Source: Sphingomonas faeni (GTDB taxonomy: Bacteria > Pseudomonadota > Alphaproteobacteria > Sphingomonadales > Sphingomonadaceae). From it: DNA of 64,000 nucleotides. Location of the stretch: the NCBI RefSeq assembly GCF_023195535.1, contig NZ_JALPNF010000001.1:558001-622000 (forward strand). The letters are read 5' to 3'. The notes beneath the pieces are model-generated. The model was not told the DNA's origin. It made no database searches and saw only the letters and a program-made list of their open reading frames with translations. The translations under genes were made by a program, and so were the position numbers. Shown here in pieces: positions 43,291 through 51,718 of this stretch (its first letter is position 1; every line of letters begins with the position of its first letter).

Positions 43291-44580
43291 ATGACCGACA
43301 AGTCGAGCGAAGAACAGCTCCTGGAATTCCTGTATGCCTGCCCCGTCGGGCTGATCGAATGCAATCTGGCCGGCGACATCGCGTTGATGAACCCGCACGC
43401 CATGCAGCATCTGCTGCCGCTCGCCGGGCCGCGCGATGCCGGCAACCTGTTCATCGCGCTCGAACAACACGCTCCGGAATTGCGGAGCATCGTCGAGGAC
43501 TATGCGCCGGCAACCGGCAAGATCTGCGACGGGCATCGCATCTTCGTCGACCTGGGCCAGGGCCGGCGCGCGCAGGCACCGAAGGTGCTCGCGTGTACGC
43601 TCGTCAAGCTGGGCGCCGATCGCCTGATGGTGACGCTGGCCGATATTAGCCAGCAGGTCGTCCAGGAGGTCCGGCTGCGCCAGGCGGATACCTGGTTCGC
43701 GACGCTGCTGGACGGGGTCAATGAATACGCCGCACTCGCGATCACGCCCGATGGCAGGATCGCGTCGGCCAATGCCTGTTTCACGAAGCAGACCGGTCAC
43801 GATTGCGCTGCCGTGACGGGACACAACCTGGCGGACGTGCTGGAGGCCGACACGTCGGGCGGCGACCTGCAGCTCGACGAACAGCTCGAAATTGCCGCAC
43901 GGGACGGCTGGCATCTACAGGAAGGGTGGCAGCAGCGCGCCGAGGGCGGACGCTATTGGTGCCAGCGCCTCGTCGTCGCGCGATCCGACGGCGATGGCCC
44001 CAGTTTGACCGGTTTCTCGGTCGTGCTGCGCGACGTGCCACGGCGCGAGGCGGCCGCCGAGGACATGCGCCGCCTGTTGACCATCGACCACCTGACGGGC
44101 GCGTCGAACCGCCGCCATTTCAGCCAGAACCTCGAGCGCGAACAGGCGCACTGGCGCGAATTGCGGCATGCGCTGTCGCTGATCGTCCTCGACCTCGATC
44201 ATTTCAAGGCGGTCAACGACACGCATGGCCATCCGGTCGGCGACGTCCTGCTCCGCCGCGTCGCCGAGGTTTGCATCGCGCTGCTACCGCCGCGCGGCAT
44301 CTTCGCGCGGCTGGGTGGCGAGGAGTTCGGGGTGCTGCTGCCGCGCTTCGATCACGATCAGGCGATCGGATTGGCCGACGACATGCGCAAGGCGATCGCC
44401 GCCATGCAACTCGAAACACCGCGTGGGCCACTCAAGGTGACCGCAAGCCTCGGCTGCGCGACCCTCGATGAAGCGGGCGGATCGATCGATGCGCTTATCG
44501 CGCTGGCCGACAAGCGGCTCTATGCCGCCAAGCGCGAAGGACGCAATCGGGTCTATCGGTCCGCTGCCCGCGCAGCGTGA
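43291..44580 (+). CDS. PAS-PAS-GGDEF diguanylate cyclase, probable PYP partner
   Basis: A 429-residue cytoplasmic protein with no membrane segment. Two PAS-like regions lie at about 8-120 and 130-255 (PVGLIECNLAGDIALMNPHAM, then LLDGVNEYAALAITPDGRIAS). A GGDEF domain follows at about 265-425. The active-site loop is GGEEF at residues 342-346, and DHLTGASNRRHF and DLDHFKAVNDTHGH are intact, so it should make cyclic di-GMP. The allosteric RxxD inhibitory site is absent. It starts 10 bases after the PYP gene, which suggests that PYP controls its activity by direct contact. Motility or biofilm are likely outputs. Confidence 0.88.
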   Translation: MTDKSSEEQLLEFLYACPVGLIECNLAGDIALMNPHAMQHLLPLAGPRDAGNLFIALEQHAPELRSIVEDYAPATGKICDGHRIFVDLGQGRRAQAPKVLACTLVKLGADRLMVTLADISQQVVQEVRLRQADTWFATLLDGVNEYAALAITPDGRIASANACFTKQTGHDCAAVTGHNLADVLEADTSGGDLQLDEQLEIAARDGWHLQEGWQQRAEGGRYWCQRLVVARSDGDGPSLTGFSVVLRDVPRREAAAEDMRRLLTIDHLTGASNRRHFSQNLEREQAHWRELRHALSLIVLDLDHFKAVNDTHGHPVGDVLLRRVAEVCIALLPPRGIFARLGGEEFGVLLPRFDHDQAIGLADDMRKAIAAMQLETPRGPLKVTASLGCATLDEAGGSIDALIALADKRLYAAKREGRNRVYRSAARAA

Positions 44581-45776
44581 CCACCGCCGCCCCGTCTGGC
44601 GACGCCGACGTGTCGCGCGCCGCTGCCCGAAGGATCGCCTGTGCCGTCGTCGCGGCGGAGGTGCGGCGATGGCGCGGGAACGGGCAAACGCTCGCCGAAC
44701 CGAACGACTGGTCCGACGTGCTGGCGATTGGCGACGATGGGCTGGGACTCGATTCGATGGAGCAATTGGGTGCGCTCGGCACCCTGGCGGAGACGTTCTG
44801 CCTTGACGACGCGCTGCTCGGGCGGGAGCCGCCACGCACGGTCGGCGACTGGATCGACTGGATCATGCGCGGACAGGCTTCCGGCGACGGCCGGATGACG
44901 GTGCGAACGTCCGGCTCGACCGGCAGTCCCAAGCCTTGCAGCCATGCGATCGCCGACCTTCTGGGCGAGGCGGCGTTCCTGGCGACGCAGTTTTCCGACC
45001 GTCGCCGCGTCGTGGCGCTGGTCCCCGCGCATCACCTGTACGGGATCATCTGGACGGCGTTGCTGCCGGCCGCGCTGGGCGTGCCGGTCGTGGCCCGGGC
45101 CCTCGGGACGCCGCTCGACCTGATCGCGGGCGATCTTGTCGTCGCGGTCCCGGACCAGTGGCGGGCGATCCTGCGCCTGACACGCGCCCTGCCCGCAGAC
45201 GTCGTCGGGGTGAGCTCGGCCGGACCGCTCGACGGCCGGCTTGCGGCCGACCTGCTCGCGGCCGGGTTGGCCCGGCTGGTGGATATCTACGGCTCCTCAG
45301 AGACGAGCGGCATCGCCATGCGCGACCTGCCAGCGACCGCGTATGCGCTCTTGCCTCGGTGGCAGTTGGTACCGTCCGGACACGATGACGCGAACGATGC
45401 GTGGCAGCTCCGCGACGATCGCGGCGGTCGATACGATCTGCCCGATCATATCGAGCGGATCGGTGAGCGCAGCCTGCGCCCGATCGGTCGGCGCGACGGC
45501 GCCGTGCAGGTCGGTGGCAACAATGTCTGGCCCATGCGCATCGCCGATCTGCTGCGGACCATCGATGGCGTGGCCGACGCCGCGGTGCGATTGCACATCG
45601 ACGGGCGGCTCAAGGCCTTCGTCGTCCCGCACGACGATCGTGATCGTGAAAAACTCTCGGCGTCGATCGAACAGGCGATCGCGGAGCGGCTGGCTAGCCC
45701 CGAGCGGCCAAAGACCATCCGGTTCGGACCTGCGTTGCCGCGCGATGCGATGGGAAAGCTGTGCGACTGGACATAA
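44577..45776 (+). CDS. 4-coumarate-CoA ligase of the PYP-activation type
   Basis: A 399-residue AMP-binding ligase, shorter than plant-type 4CL and like the PYP-associated ligases. The ATP loop is TSGSTGSPKP (111-120), the central motif is YGSSETSGIA near residue 240, the hinge has GRRDGAVQVGGNNVWP, and the catalytic Lys lies in MGKLCDW at the C-terminus. It should activate p-coumarate to its CoA thioester so that Cys69 of PYP can be loaded. Translation starts at a GTG overlapping the cyclase stop (GTGA). No tyrosine ammonia-lyase gene, the usual coumarate source, is in this window. Confidence 0.88.
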   Translation: MTTAAPSGDADVSRAAARRIACAVVAAEVRRWRGNGQTLAEPNDWSDVLAIGDDGLGLDSMEQLGALGTLAETFCLDDALLGREPPRTVGDWIDWIMRGQASGDGRMTVRTSGSTGSPKPCSHAIADLLGEAAFLATQFSDRRRVVALVPAHHLYGIIWTALLPAALGVPVVARALGTPLDLIAGDLVVAVPDQWRAILRLTRALPADVVGVSSAGPLDGRLAADLLAAGLARLVDIYGSSETSGIAMRDLPATAYALLPRWQLVPSGHDDANDAWQLRDDRGGRYDLPDHIERIGERSLRPIGRRDGAVQVGGNNVWPMRIADLLRTIDGVADAAVRLHIDGRLKAFVVPHDDRDREKLSASIEQAIAERLASPERPKTIRFGPALPRDAMGKLCDWT

Positions 45777-45780
45777 CCCG

Positions 45781-45858
45781 ATCGCCCCGGTCTCGACGTT
45801 GAAACCGGATCACGACTGCTTGACGTCAACCCGTCGCGCCGCGACTGTCCGGGGCGAT
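45781..45858 (+). promoter_or_regulatory. inverted repeat covering the sulfotransferase ribosome site and start
   Basis: ATCGCCCCGG (45781-45790) is perfectly complementary to CCGGGGCGAT (45849-45858), which contains the GGGG ribosome site and the A and T of the start codon at 45857. Pairing in mRNA would hide the translation start. Confidence 0.4.
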
Positions 45859-47422
45859 GGCTTCCCTTCCGACCCCGCGCTGGCCGAACGATCTCATGCA
45901 GGCCGCGCTGGCGTTGCACGACAACCAGCTTCACGTCGCCGAGCCGCTGCTCAAGGCGTATCTCAAGCAGGACCCGTTCGACGCGCGCGCGATCCGAATG
46001 CTGGCCGAACTGGCCGGGCGGATCGGGCGGTACGGCGATGCGGAGGCGTTGCTGCGGCGCGCGGTCGAGCTAGCGCCGGGCTTTACCGCGGCGCGCGCGA
46101 ACCTCGCGCTCGTGCTGTATCGCCAGAACCGCGCGCCCGAGGCATTGACGTTGCTCGATGCGGTGATCGCCGACGAGCCGGACAATCCCGGCCACGCCAA
46201 TCTGAAGGCCGCCGCACTCGGCCGTTTGGGTGGGTTCGAGGACGCGATCGCGCTGTACGAAAAGGTGCTGCGCGACGCACCGGGCCAGCCGCGCGTGTGG
46301 CTGAGCTATGGGCATATGCTCAAGACCGTCGGCCGTCGCGACGACGGCATCGCCGCGTATCGCCGCGCGCTGTCGCTGTTGCCGACGCTGGGCGATGCCT
46401 GGTGGAGCCTCGCCAACCTCAAGACGGTGCGTTTCGACGAGAATGATATCGCGGCGATGAAGGCCGCCCTCGCACGCGACGACCTGGACGACGAGGACCG
46501 GTTCCACCTCGACTTCGCGCTTGGCAAGGCGTTTGAGGACCGCCGCGATCCGGCGCGGTCGTTCGCGCATTACGCGGCCGGCAACGCGCTGCGCCGCACG
46601 CGCATCGTCTACGACGCCGACGAGACCACCGCCTTCGTCGACCGCAGCATCGCGCTGCTGACGCCCGATTTCCTGAACACGCGCCGTGGCCAAGGCTGCG
46701 ACGCCCCAGACCCAATCTTCGTGCTCGGCATGCCGCGCGCAGGCTCGACGCTGATCGAACAGATCCTCGCCAGCCACAGCTTGGTCGAGGGGACTACCGA
46801 ACTGCCCGACATGCCGGCGCTGGCGCGTCGCATCGCCAACTATCCGCACGGCCTGGAGGCGCTATCTGCCGACGCGTTGCGCGACATCGGCGAGGACTAT
46901 CTGCGTCGTGCCGCGATCCAGCGGCGCACCGATCGCCCGTTCTTCATCGACAAGCTGCCCAACAACTGGGCGCATATCGCGCTGATCCACCTCGTCTTGC
47001 CCAACGCGCGGATCATCGATGCGCGCCGCGATCCGCTCGATTGCTGTTTTTCGAACTTCAAGCAGCATTACGCGCGGGGGCAGACGTTCAGCTATTCGCT
47101 CGACGATGTCGGCCGCTATTATCGTGACTATGTCCGGCTGATGACGCATGTCGACACGGTGTTGCCGGGCCGCATCCATCGCGTCGATCACGAGGCTTTG
47201 CTCGATAATACCGAGGCAGAAGTCCGCGCGTTGCTCGCGGCCTGCGGACTGGATTTCGAGCCCGCCTGCCTCGCCTTCCACGAGACTGAGCGCGCGGTCC
47301 GCACCGCAAGTTCCGAACAGGTCCGCCGGCCGATCAATCGCGACGGAGTCGATGCGTGGCGTCCCTATGACCAGTGGCTCGGACCGCTGCGATCGGCCCT
47401 GGGACTGTCCGCCACCCCCTGA
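45857..47422 (+). CDS. TPR-repeat sulfotransferase
   Basis: A 521-residue cytoplasmic protein. Residues about 10-215 form tetratricopeptide repeats (AEPLLKAYLKQDPFDARAIR, GRYGDAEALLRRAVELAPGF, RAPEALTLLDAVIADEPDN, FEDAIALYEKVLRDAPGQP). A sulfotransferase domain follows. Its PAPS 5'-phosphosulfate loop is GMPRAGSTLIEQIL near residues 291-304 and the 3'-phosphate site is likely in IDARRDPLDCCFSNFKQ. Such TPR-sulfotransferase fusions are common in sphingomonads and lie next to TonB receptors. It could sulfate a carbohydrate, peptide or lipid. No partner enzyme shows the target. Confidence 0.88.
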   Translation: MASLPTPRWPNDLMQAALALHDNQLHVAEPLLKAYLKQDPFDARAIRMLAELAGRIGRYGDAEALLRRAVELAPGFTAARANLALVLYRQNRAPEALTLLDAVIADEPDNPGHANLKAAALGRLGGFEDAIALYEKVLRDAPGQPRVWLSYGHMLKTVGRRDDGIAAYRRALSLLPTLGDAWWSLANLKTVRFDENDIAAMKAALARDDLDDEDRFHLDFALGKAFEDRRDPARSFAHYAAGNALRRTRIVYDADETTAFVDRSIALLTPDFLNTRRGQGCDAPDPIFVLGMPRAGSTLIEQILASHSLVEGTTELPDMPALARRIANYPHGLEALSADALRDIGEDYLRRAAIQRRTDRPFFIDKLPNNWAHIALIHLVLPNARIIDARRDPLDCCFSNFKQHYARGQTFSYSLDDVGRYYRDYVRLMTHVDTVLPGRIHRVDHEALLDNTEAEVRALLAACGLDFEPACLAFHETERAVRTASSEQVRRPINRDGVDAWRPYDQWLGPLRSALGLSATP

Positions 47423-47498
47423 CCACCCGCTGACCCGTGGCGAAAACGTCACGGATGCGTCACAAAAATCTCCAACGACCCAAGCATCGTTTGACGTT

Positions 47499-47513
47499 TG
47501 TTGCGCCGCAACA
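47499..47513. promoter_or_regulatory. 15-base palindrome upstream of the second TonB receptor
   Basis: TGTTGCG-C-CGCAACA is a perfect inverted repeat 37 bases before the receptor ATG. Position and symmetry suggest an operator. Confidence 0.45.
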
Positions 47514-47550
47514 CACTCTGCGGACAGAATTCGTCGTTGGGGGCAACAGT

Positions 47551-50088
47551 ATGCATATATTCGATCGTCGCGTGTGGATCGCGTCGCTCTTGGCGTCGTC
47601 GGCAGTTGCCGTTCCCGCGTTTGCGCAAACCGTCGCAACCGCAGCACCGGACGCGACCGCGCCACAGGCCGGCGAATATGAGGGCGACATCGTCGTCACC
47701 GCGCAGAAGCGCGACCAGAACATCCAGAACGTCCCGATCAGCATCCAGGCGATCGGCACCAAGCGGCTCGACGACCTGAACATCTCGAACTTCAACCAAT
47801 ATACCCAGCTGTTGCCGTCCGTGTCGTTCCAGACGACGCAGCCGGGCTCGACGGTCGTCTACATGCGCGGCGTCGCATCGGGTGGTGACGGCAACCATTC
47901 GGGCCCGCTGCCGTCGGTCGGCACCTATCTCGACGAACAGCCCGTGACGACGATCGGCGGGACGCTCGACGTCCATGTCTACGACATCGCCCGGATCGAG
48001 AGTCTGGCCGGGCCACAGGGCACGCTGTACGGCGCGTCGTCCGAAGCAGGCACGATCCGGATCATCACCAACAAGCCCGACACGAGCGACTTTTACGGCC
48101 GCGTCGACGGCCAGGTAAACAGCGTCAAGTCGGGCGGGATCGGCAGCAAGCTCGAAGGCATGCTCAACATGCCGCTGTCACAGTCCGCGGCACTGCGCGT
48201 GGTCGGCTTCTACCAGCGCGATGCCGGCTTCATCGACAACGTCGCCGGGTGCCGCAGCTATCTGCCCGAGCCGACCGCGACCTCGTGTACCTCGGCGAAT
48301 GGCGGCGTGGTCGTCGACAATGCCGCGTTCGTGAAGAAGAACTACAACGATACCGAGACCTATGGCGGCCGCGCGGCGCTGAAGGTCGACCTCGACAGCA
48401 ACTGGACCGTGACGCCGACAATCCTCTACCAGGAACAGCGCAACAACGGCACCTATGGCTACGATCCCAAGGTCGGCGACCTCCAGGTCCAGCATTTCTT
48501 CCCAGAATTCCGCAAGGACCGCTTCATCCAGGGCGCGCTGACGATCGAGGGCAAGGTCGGCAATTGGGACGTCACCTATGCCGGCGCGTATCTCGACCGG
48601 AAGACGTACACGTCGAGCGATTACACCGATTATGCCGAGGCGTATGACTCGGCCTATTCCTCGGTCGGGGGTCTCGCCGGCTATTTCTATTACCAGGACA
48701 ATGCGGGCCGGACGATCGATCCGCGGCAGAAGATCATCGGCACCGACCATTTCAAGAAGACCAGCCAGGAACTGCGCGTCGCGTCGCCGGTCGAGGACCG
48801 GTTCCGGATCGTCGCCGGTGCCTTCTACCAGCGCCAGACCAACGCGATCTTCCAGGACTACCAGATCGCCAATCTCGGCACCGCGGTGTCGGTCAACGGC
48901 TCGCCGGGCACCTTGTGGCTGACCAAGCAGAAGCGCGTCGACACGGATTACGCGATATTCGGCGAGGCGAGCTTCGACATCCTGCCGAACCTGACCGCGA
49001 CGGCGGGCGGCCGCGCCTATATCTACGACAATTCGCTGATCGGCTTCTACGGGTTCGGGCGTAATCCCGCGGTCGATCCCGACGATGGCCGGCCCTACAC
49101 CGCGACGCCGTTCAACGCCGCGGGCAGCAGCCAGACCGGCGTTGCGGGCTGTTATCTGGCGAACGGCCAGACCTTGCGCGAAGCCTATCTGAACGGCGGC
49201 GATACGTCCGCGTTGCTGCCCGCAGCGGTTTCGGGATCGCCCTGTACCAATCTGGCGACCTACACGACCACCGGGTTGGTCCCGAAGCGCACGCAGGGAC
49301 AAGGCGCGACCTACCGCTTCAACCTGACGTTCAAGCCCACCGACACGGTGCTCGCCTATGCCACCTTCTCGCGGGGTTTCCGGCCGGGCGGGATCAACCG
49401 GCGCGGCGACGTCGCGCCGTATGATGCGGATTTCCTGACCAATTACGAGCTCGGCCTGAAGACCACGCTGTTCGATCGGCTGCGGCTCAACGCCTCGATC
49501 TATCAACAGGCGTGGGACAAGTTCCAGTTTTCGTTCCTCGGGCTGAACAGCTTCACGATCATCCAGAACGGGCCAAATGCGCGGATCAGGGGCGTGGAGG
49601 CGGATGCGAACATCTCGACGGGCGGATTATCGCTGACCGCGGCGGCATCCTACACCGATGCCAAGACCCGCAACGACCTGTGCGCGACGCAGATCTGTAG
49701 CGGCGACGGCACAGACGTGCTCGCGCCGAAGGGTACGCGCCTGCCGATCACCCCGCGCTTCAAGGCGAGCGGGACGGCGCGCTACAGCGTGCCGGTCGGC
49801 ACGGCCAAGGCGTATATTCAGGGGCTGGTCGCGCACCAGAGTTCGGCGGCGGCGGATATCCGCCTCGCGCAGGCGGCGAGCTTTGGCCGGCTCAAGGCCT
49901 ACACGACCGCCAATGCCTCGATCGGCGCGGACTTGTCGGGCTATACGCTCGAGTTGTTCGTCCAGAACCTATGGGACGAACGCGCGCAATTGTCGCGGTT
50001 CCAGCAATGCGGGACGTGTTCGCAGCGCACCTACATCGTCACCAGCACGCCCCGGACGATCGGATTACGAGCGGGGGCGAAATTCTAA
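47551..50088 (+). CDS. TonB-dependent outer-membrane receptor
   Basis: An 845-residue receptor with a Sec signal ending near residue 25 (AFA-Q). The TonB box region is DIVVTAQKR near residues 46-54. The plug domain (VPISIQAIGTKRLDDLNI, VVYMRGVASGGDG, PQGTLYGASSEAGTIRIITN) leads into a barrel that ends in LRAGAKF. A YATFSRGFRPGGIN segment is typical of the sphingomonad receptor class. An exported M20 peptidase starts 57 bases downstream and probably shares its transcript, which suggests peptide or amino-acid-conjugate uptake. The ligand is unproven. Confidence 0.92.
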   Translation: MHIFDRRVWIASLLASSAVAVPAFAQTVATAAPDATAPQAGEYEGDIVVTAQKRDQNIQNVPISIQAIGTKRLDDLNISNFNQYTQLLPSVSFQTTQPGSTVVYMRGVASGGDGNHSGPLPSVGTYLDEQPVTTIGGTLDVHVYDIARIESLAGPQGTLYGASSEAGTIRIITNKPDTSDFYGRVDGQVNSVKSGGIGSKLEGMLNMPLSQSAALRVVGFYQRDAGFIDNVAGCRSYLPEPTATSCTSANGGVVVDNAAFVKKNYNDTETYGGRAALKVDLDSNWTVTPTILYQEQRNNGTYGYDPKVGDLQVQHFFPEFRKDRFIQGALTIEGKVGNWDVTYAGAYLDRKTYTSSDYTDYAEAYDSAYSSVGGLAGYFYYQDNAGRTIDPRQKIIGTDHFKKTSQELRVASPVEDRFRIVAGAFYQRQTNAIFQDYQIANLGTAVSVNGSPGTLWLTKQKRVDTDYAIFGEASFDILPNLTATAGGRAYIYDNSLIGFYGFGRNPAVDPDDGRPYTATPFNAAGSSQTGVAGCYLANGQTLREAYLNGGDTSALLPAAVSGSPCTNLATYTTTGLVPKRTQGQGATYRFNLTFKPTDTVLAYATFSRGFRPGGINRRGDVAPYDADFLTNYELGLKTTLFDRLRLNASIYQQAWDKFQFSFLGLNSFTIIQNGPNARIRGVEADANISTGGLSLTAAASYTDAKTRNDLCATQICSGDGTDVLAPKGTRLPITPRFKASGTARYSVPVGTAKAYIQGLVAHQSSAAADIRLAQAASFGRLKAYTTANASIGADLSGYTLELFVQNLWDERAQLSRFQQCGTCSQRTYIVTSTPRTIGLRAGAKF

Positions 50089-50103
50089 GACTGGCTCGTT
50101 TCG

Positions 50104-50127
50104 ATCCTCTCCCGCCAGGGGGAGGAT
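50104..50127 (+). terminator. hairpin between receptor and peptidase genes
   Basis: ATCCTCTCCC (50104-50113) pairs with GGGGGAGGAT (50118-50127) with one G-T wobble and loop GCCA, followed by AGTTTTC. It may end part of the receptor transcripts, lowering expression of the peptidase, or protect mRNA. Confidence 0.5.
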
Positions 50128-50145
50128 AGTTTTCTCCGAAGAAAG

Positions 50146-51537
50146 ATGATGATGACGTCCAAGCTCAAGCTTCTCCTGGCCTGCACCGCCGTGATGACCG
50201 CCCTGCCCGCCTCGGCTCAGGCGCAGACCGCCGCGACCAACGGGCTCGAGATCGCCAAGAAGATGATCGCGTTTCGCAGCGTCCGCGGTCCCGGCAACCA
50301 GACACCGCAGCTCGCCGCATATCTGAAGTCGGTGCTGGTCGGCGGCGGCTTTGCGGCGAGCGACGTGACGGTCACGCCGGTCGACGACACCGCCTATCTG
50401 GTCGCGACGTGGAAGGGCAGCGACGCGGCGTTGAAGCCGATCGTCCTCTCCGGCCATATCGACGTCGTCGAGGCCAAGCCCGCCGACTGGGAACGCGATC
50501 CGTTCACCCCGGTGGTCGAGAACGGCTATCTCTACGGCCGCGGCGCGACCGACATGAAGCTCGATGCCGCGCTCGCGATCGCCACGCTGCTCGACATGAA
50601 GAAGACGGGGTACACGCCCAAGCGCGGCATCGTCCTCGCGCTGTCGGGCGACGAGGAAACCGTCATGAAGACGTCGTCGCTGCTCGCCGACCAGCTCAAG
50701 ACCGCCGAGATGGCGCTCAACATCGATGGTGGCGGCGGGCTGTACGGCGAAGACGGCAAGGCCGAGTATTTCACGATCGGCGCGGCCGAGAAGACCTATG
50801 CCGACTTCCAGCTCGAAACCACCAGCGCCGGCGGTCACTCGTCCGCGCCGCGGAAGGTGAACGCGATCAACCAGCTTGCCGCAGCACTGGTCAGGATCGG
50901 CGACTATCGCTTCACACCGCAGCTGTCGCCGATCACCAAGGGCTATTTCGAGGGTGTCGCACCGCGCCAGACGCCCGAGATCGGCGCGGCGATGCGCGCC
51001 TTCGCCGCTAATCCCAAGGATCAGAAGGCGATCGAGACGCTTGCCGCCAATCCGGGGTATGTCGGCCAGATCGGCACGACCTGCGTCACATCGATGATCA
51101 ACGGCGGTCATGCGCTCAACGCGCTGCCGCAGCGCGCGACCGCGAACATCAACTGCCGGATCTTTCCCGGCGTGAAGCCCGCGACCGTGATGGCCGAGCT
51201 CGCCAGGGTCGCCGCGGACCCCGGCGTCAAGTTCAGCGACGTTACCGAAGGATCGAACCCGACCGACGCCTCGCCGCTGCGCGCCGACCTGACCGGTGCG
51301 GTGAAGAAGGCGATGGGCGCGATCCGTCCCGGCGTGCCGATTTTCCCGAGCATGTCGGCGGGCGCGAGCGATTCGATGTGGTATCGCTCGGTCGGCGTGC
51401 CGAGCTACGGCGTCAGCCCGACCTTCATCAAGCAATCCGACGACTTCAGCCACGGCCTGAACGAGCGTACGCCGATCGACAATATCCCGCTGGCGATCAC
51501 CTATTACCGCTCGCTGCTGACCGATCTGACGCAGTAG
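50146..51537 (+). CDS. exported M20-family metallopeptidase
   Basis: A 463-residue secreted hydrolase with a Sec signal ending near residue 27 (AQA-Q). The zinc ligands and catalytic residues of M20 are visible: SGHIDVVEA (His, catalytic Asp), YGRGATDMK (bridging Asp), SGDEET (catalytic Glu and zinc Glu) and SHGLNER (last His). A dimerisation domain lies between. Three ATG codons follow each other at 50146, 50149 and 50152, so the exact start is open within three residues. It likely trims peptides or N-acyl amino acids in the periplasm after uptake by the preceding receptor. Confidence 0.9.
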   Translation: MMMTSKLKLLLACTAVMTALPASAQAQTAATNGLEIAKKMIAFRSVRGPGNQTPQLAAYLKSVLVGGGFAASDVTVTPVDDTAYLVATWKGSDAALKPIVLSGHIDVVEAKPADWERDPFTPVVENGYLYGRGATDMKLDAALAIATLLDMKKTGYTPKRGIVLALSGDEETVMKTSSLLADQLKTAEMALNIDGGGGLYGEDGKAEYFTIGAAEKTYADFQLETTSAGGHSSAPRKVNAINQLAAALVRIGDYRFTPQLSPITKGYFEGVAPRQTPEIGAAMRAFAANPKDQKAIETLAANPGYVGQIGTTCVTSMINGGHALNALPQRATANINCRIFPGVKPATVMAELARVAADPGVKFSDVTEGSNPTDASPLRADLTGAVKKAMGAIRPGVPIFPSMSAGASDSMWYRSVGVPSYGVSPTFIKQSDDFSHGLNERTPIDNIPLAITYYRSLLTDLTQ

Positions 51538-51587
51538 CGCGCTGACAGGGCGCGCGGTCCTCTCGCGACGTCACCACATTGGGAGGG

Positions 51588-51621
51588 AAGCCGGGCATTA
51601 AATGCCGACGCCCGGCTTTCT
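51588..51621 (+). terminator. intrinsic terminator after the peptidase
   Basis: AAGCCGGGC (51588-51596) pairs perfectly with GCCCGGCTT (51610-51618) across a 13-base loop, followed by TCT. This is a plausible rho-independent terminator with a short T-tract. Confidence 0.65.
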
Positions 51622-51718
51622 ACATTGACGCAGTGCAGCATCACTTCTAGCTGCCCGCGCTCACCCTACGCTAAGCCCTTTGGCGCAGCTTGCCCAGCGC
51701 CGGAGGCGCCGCGTTACC

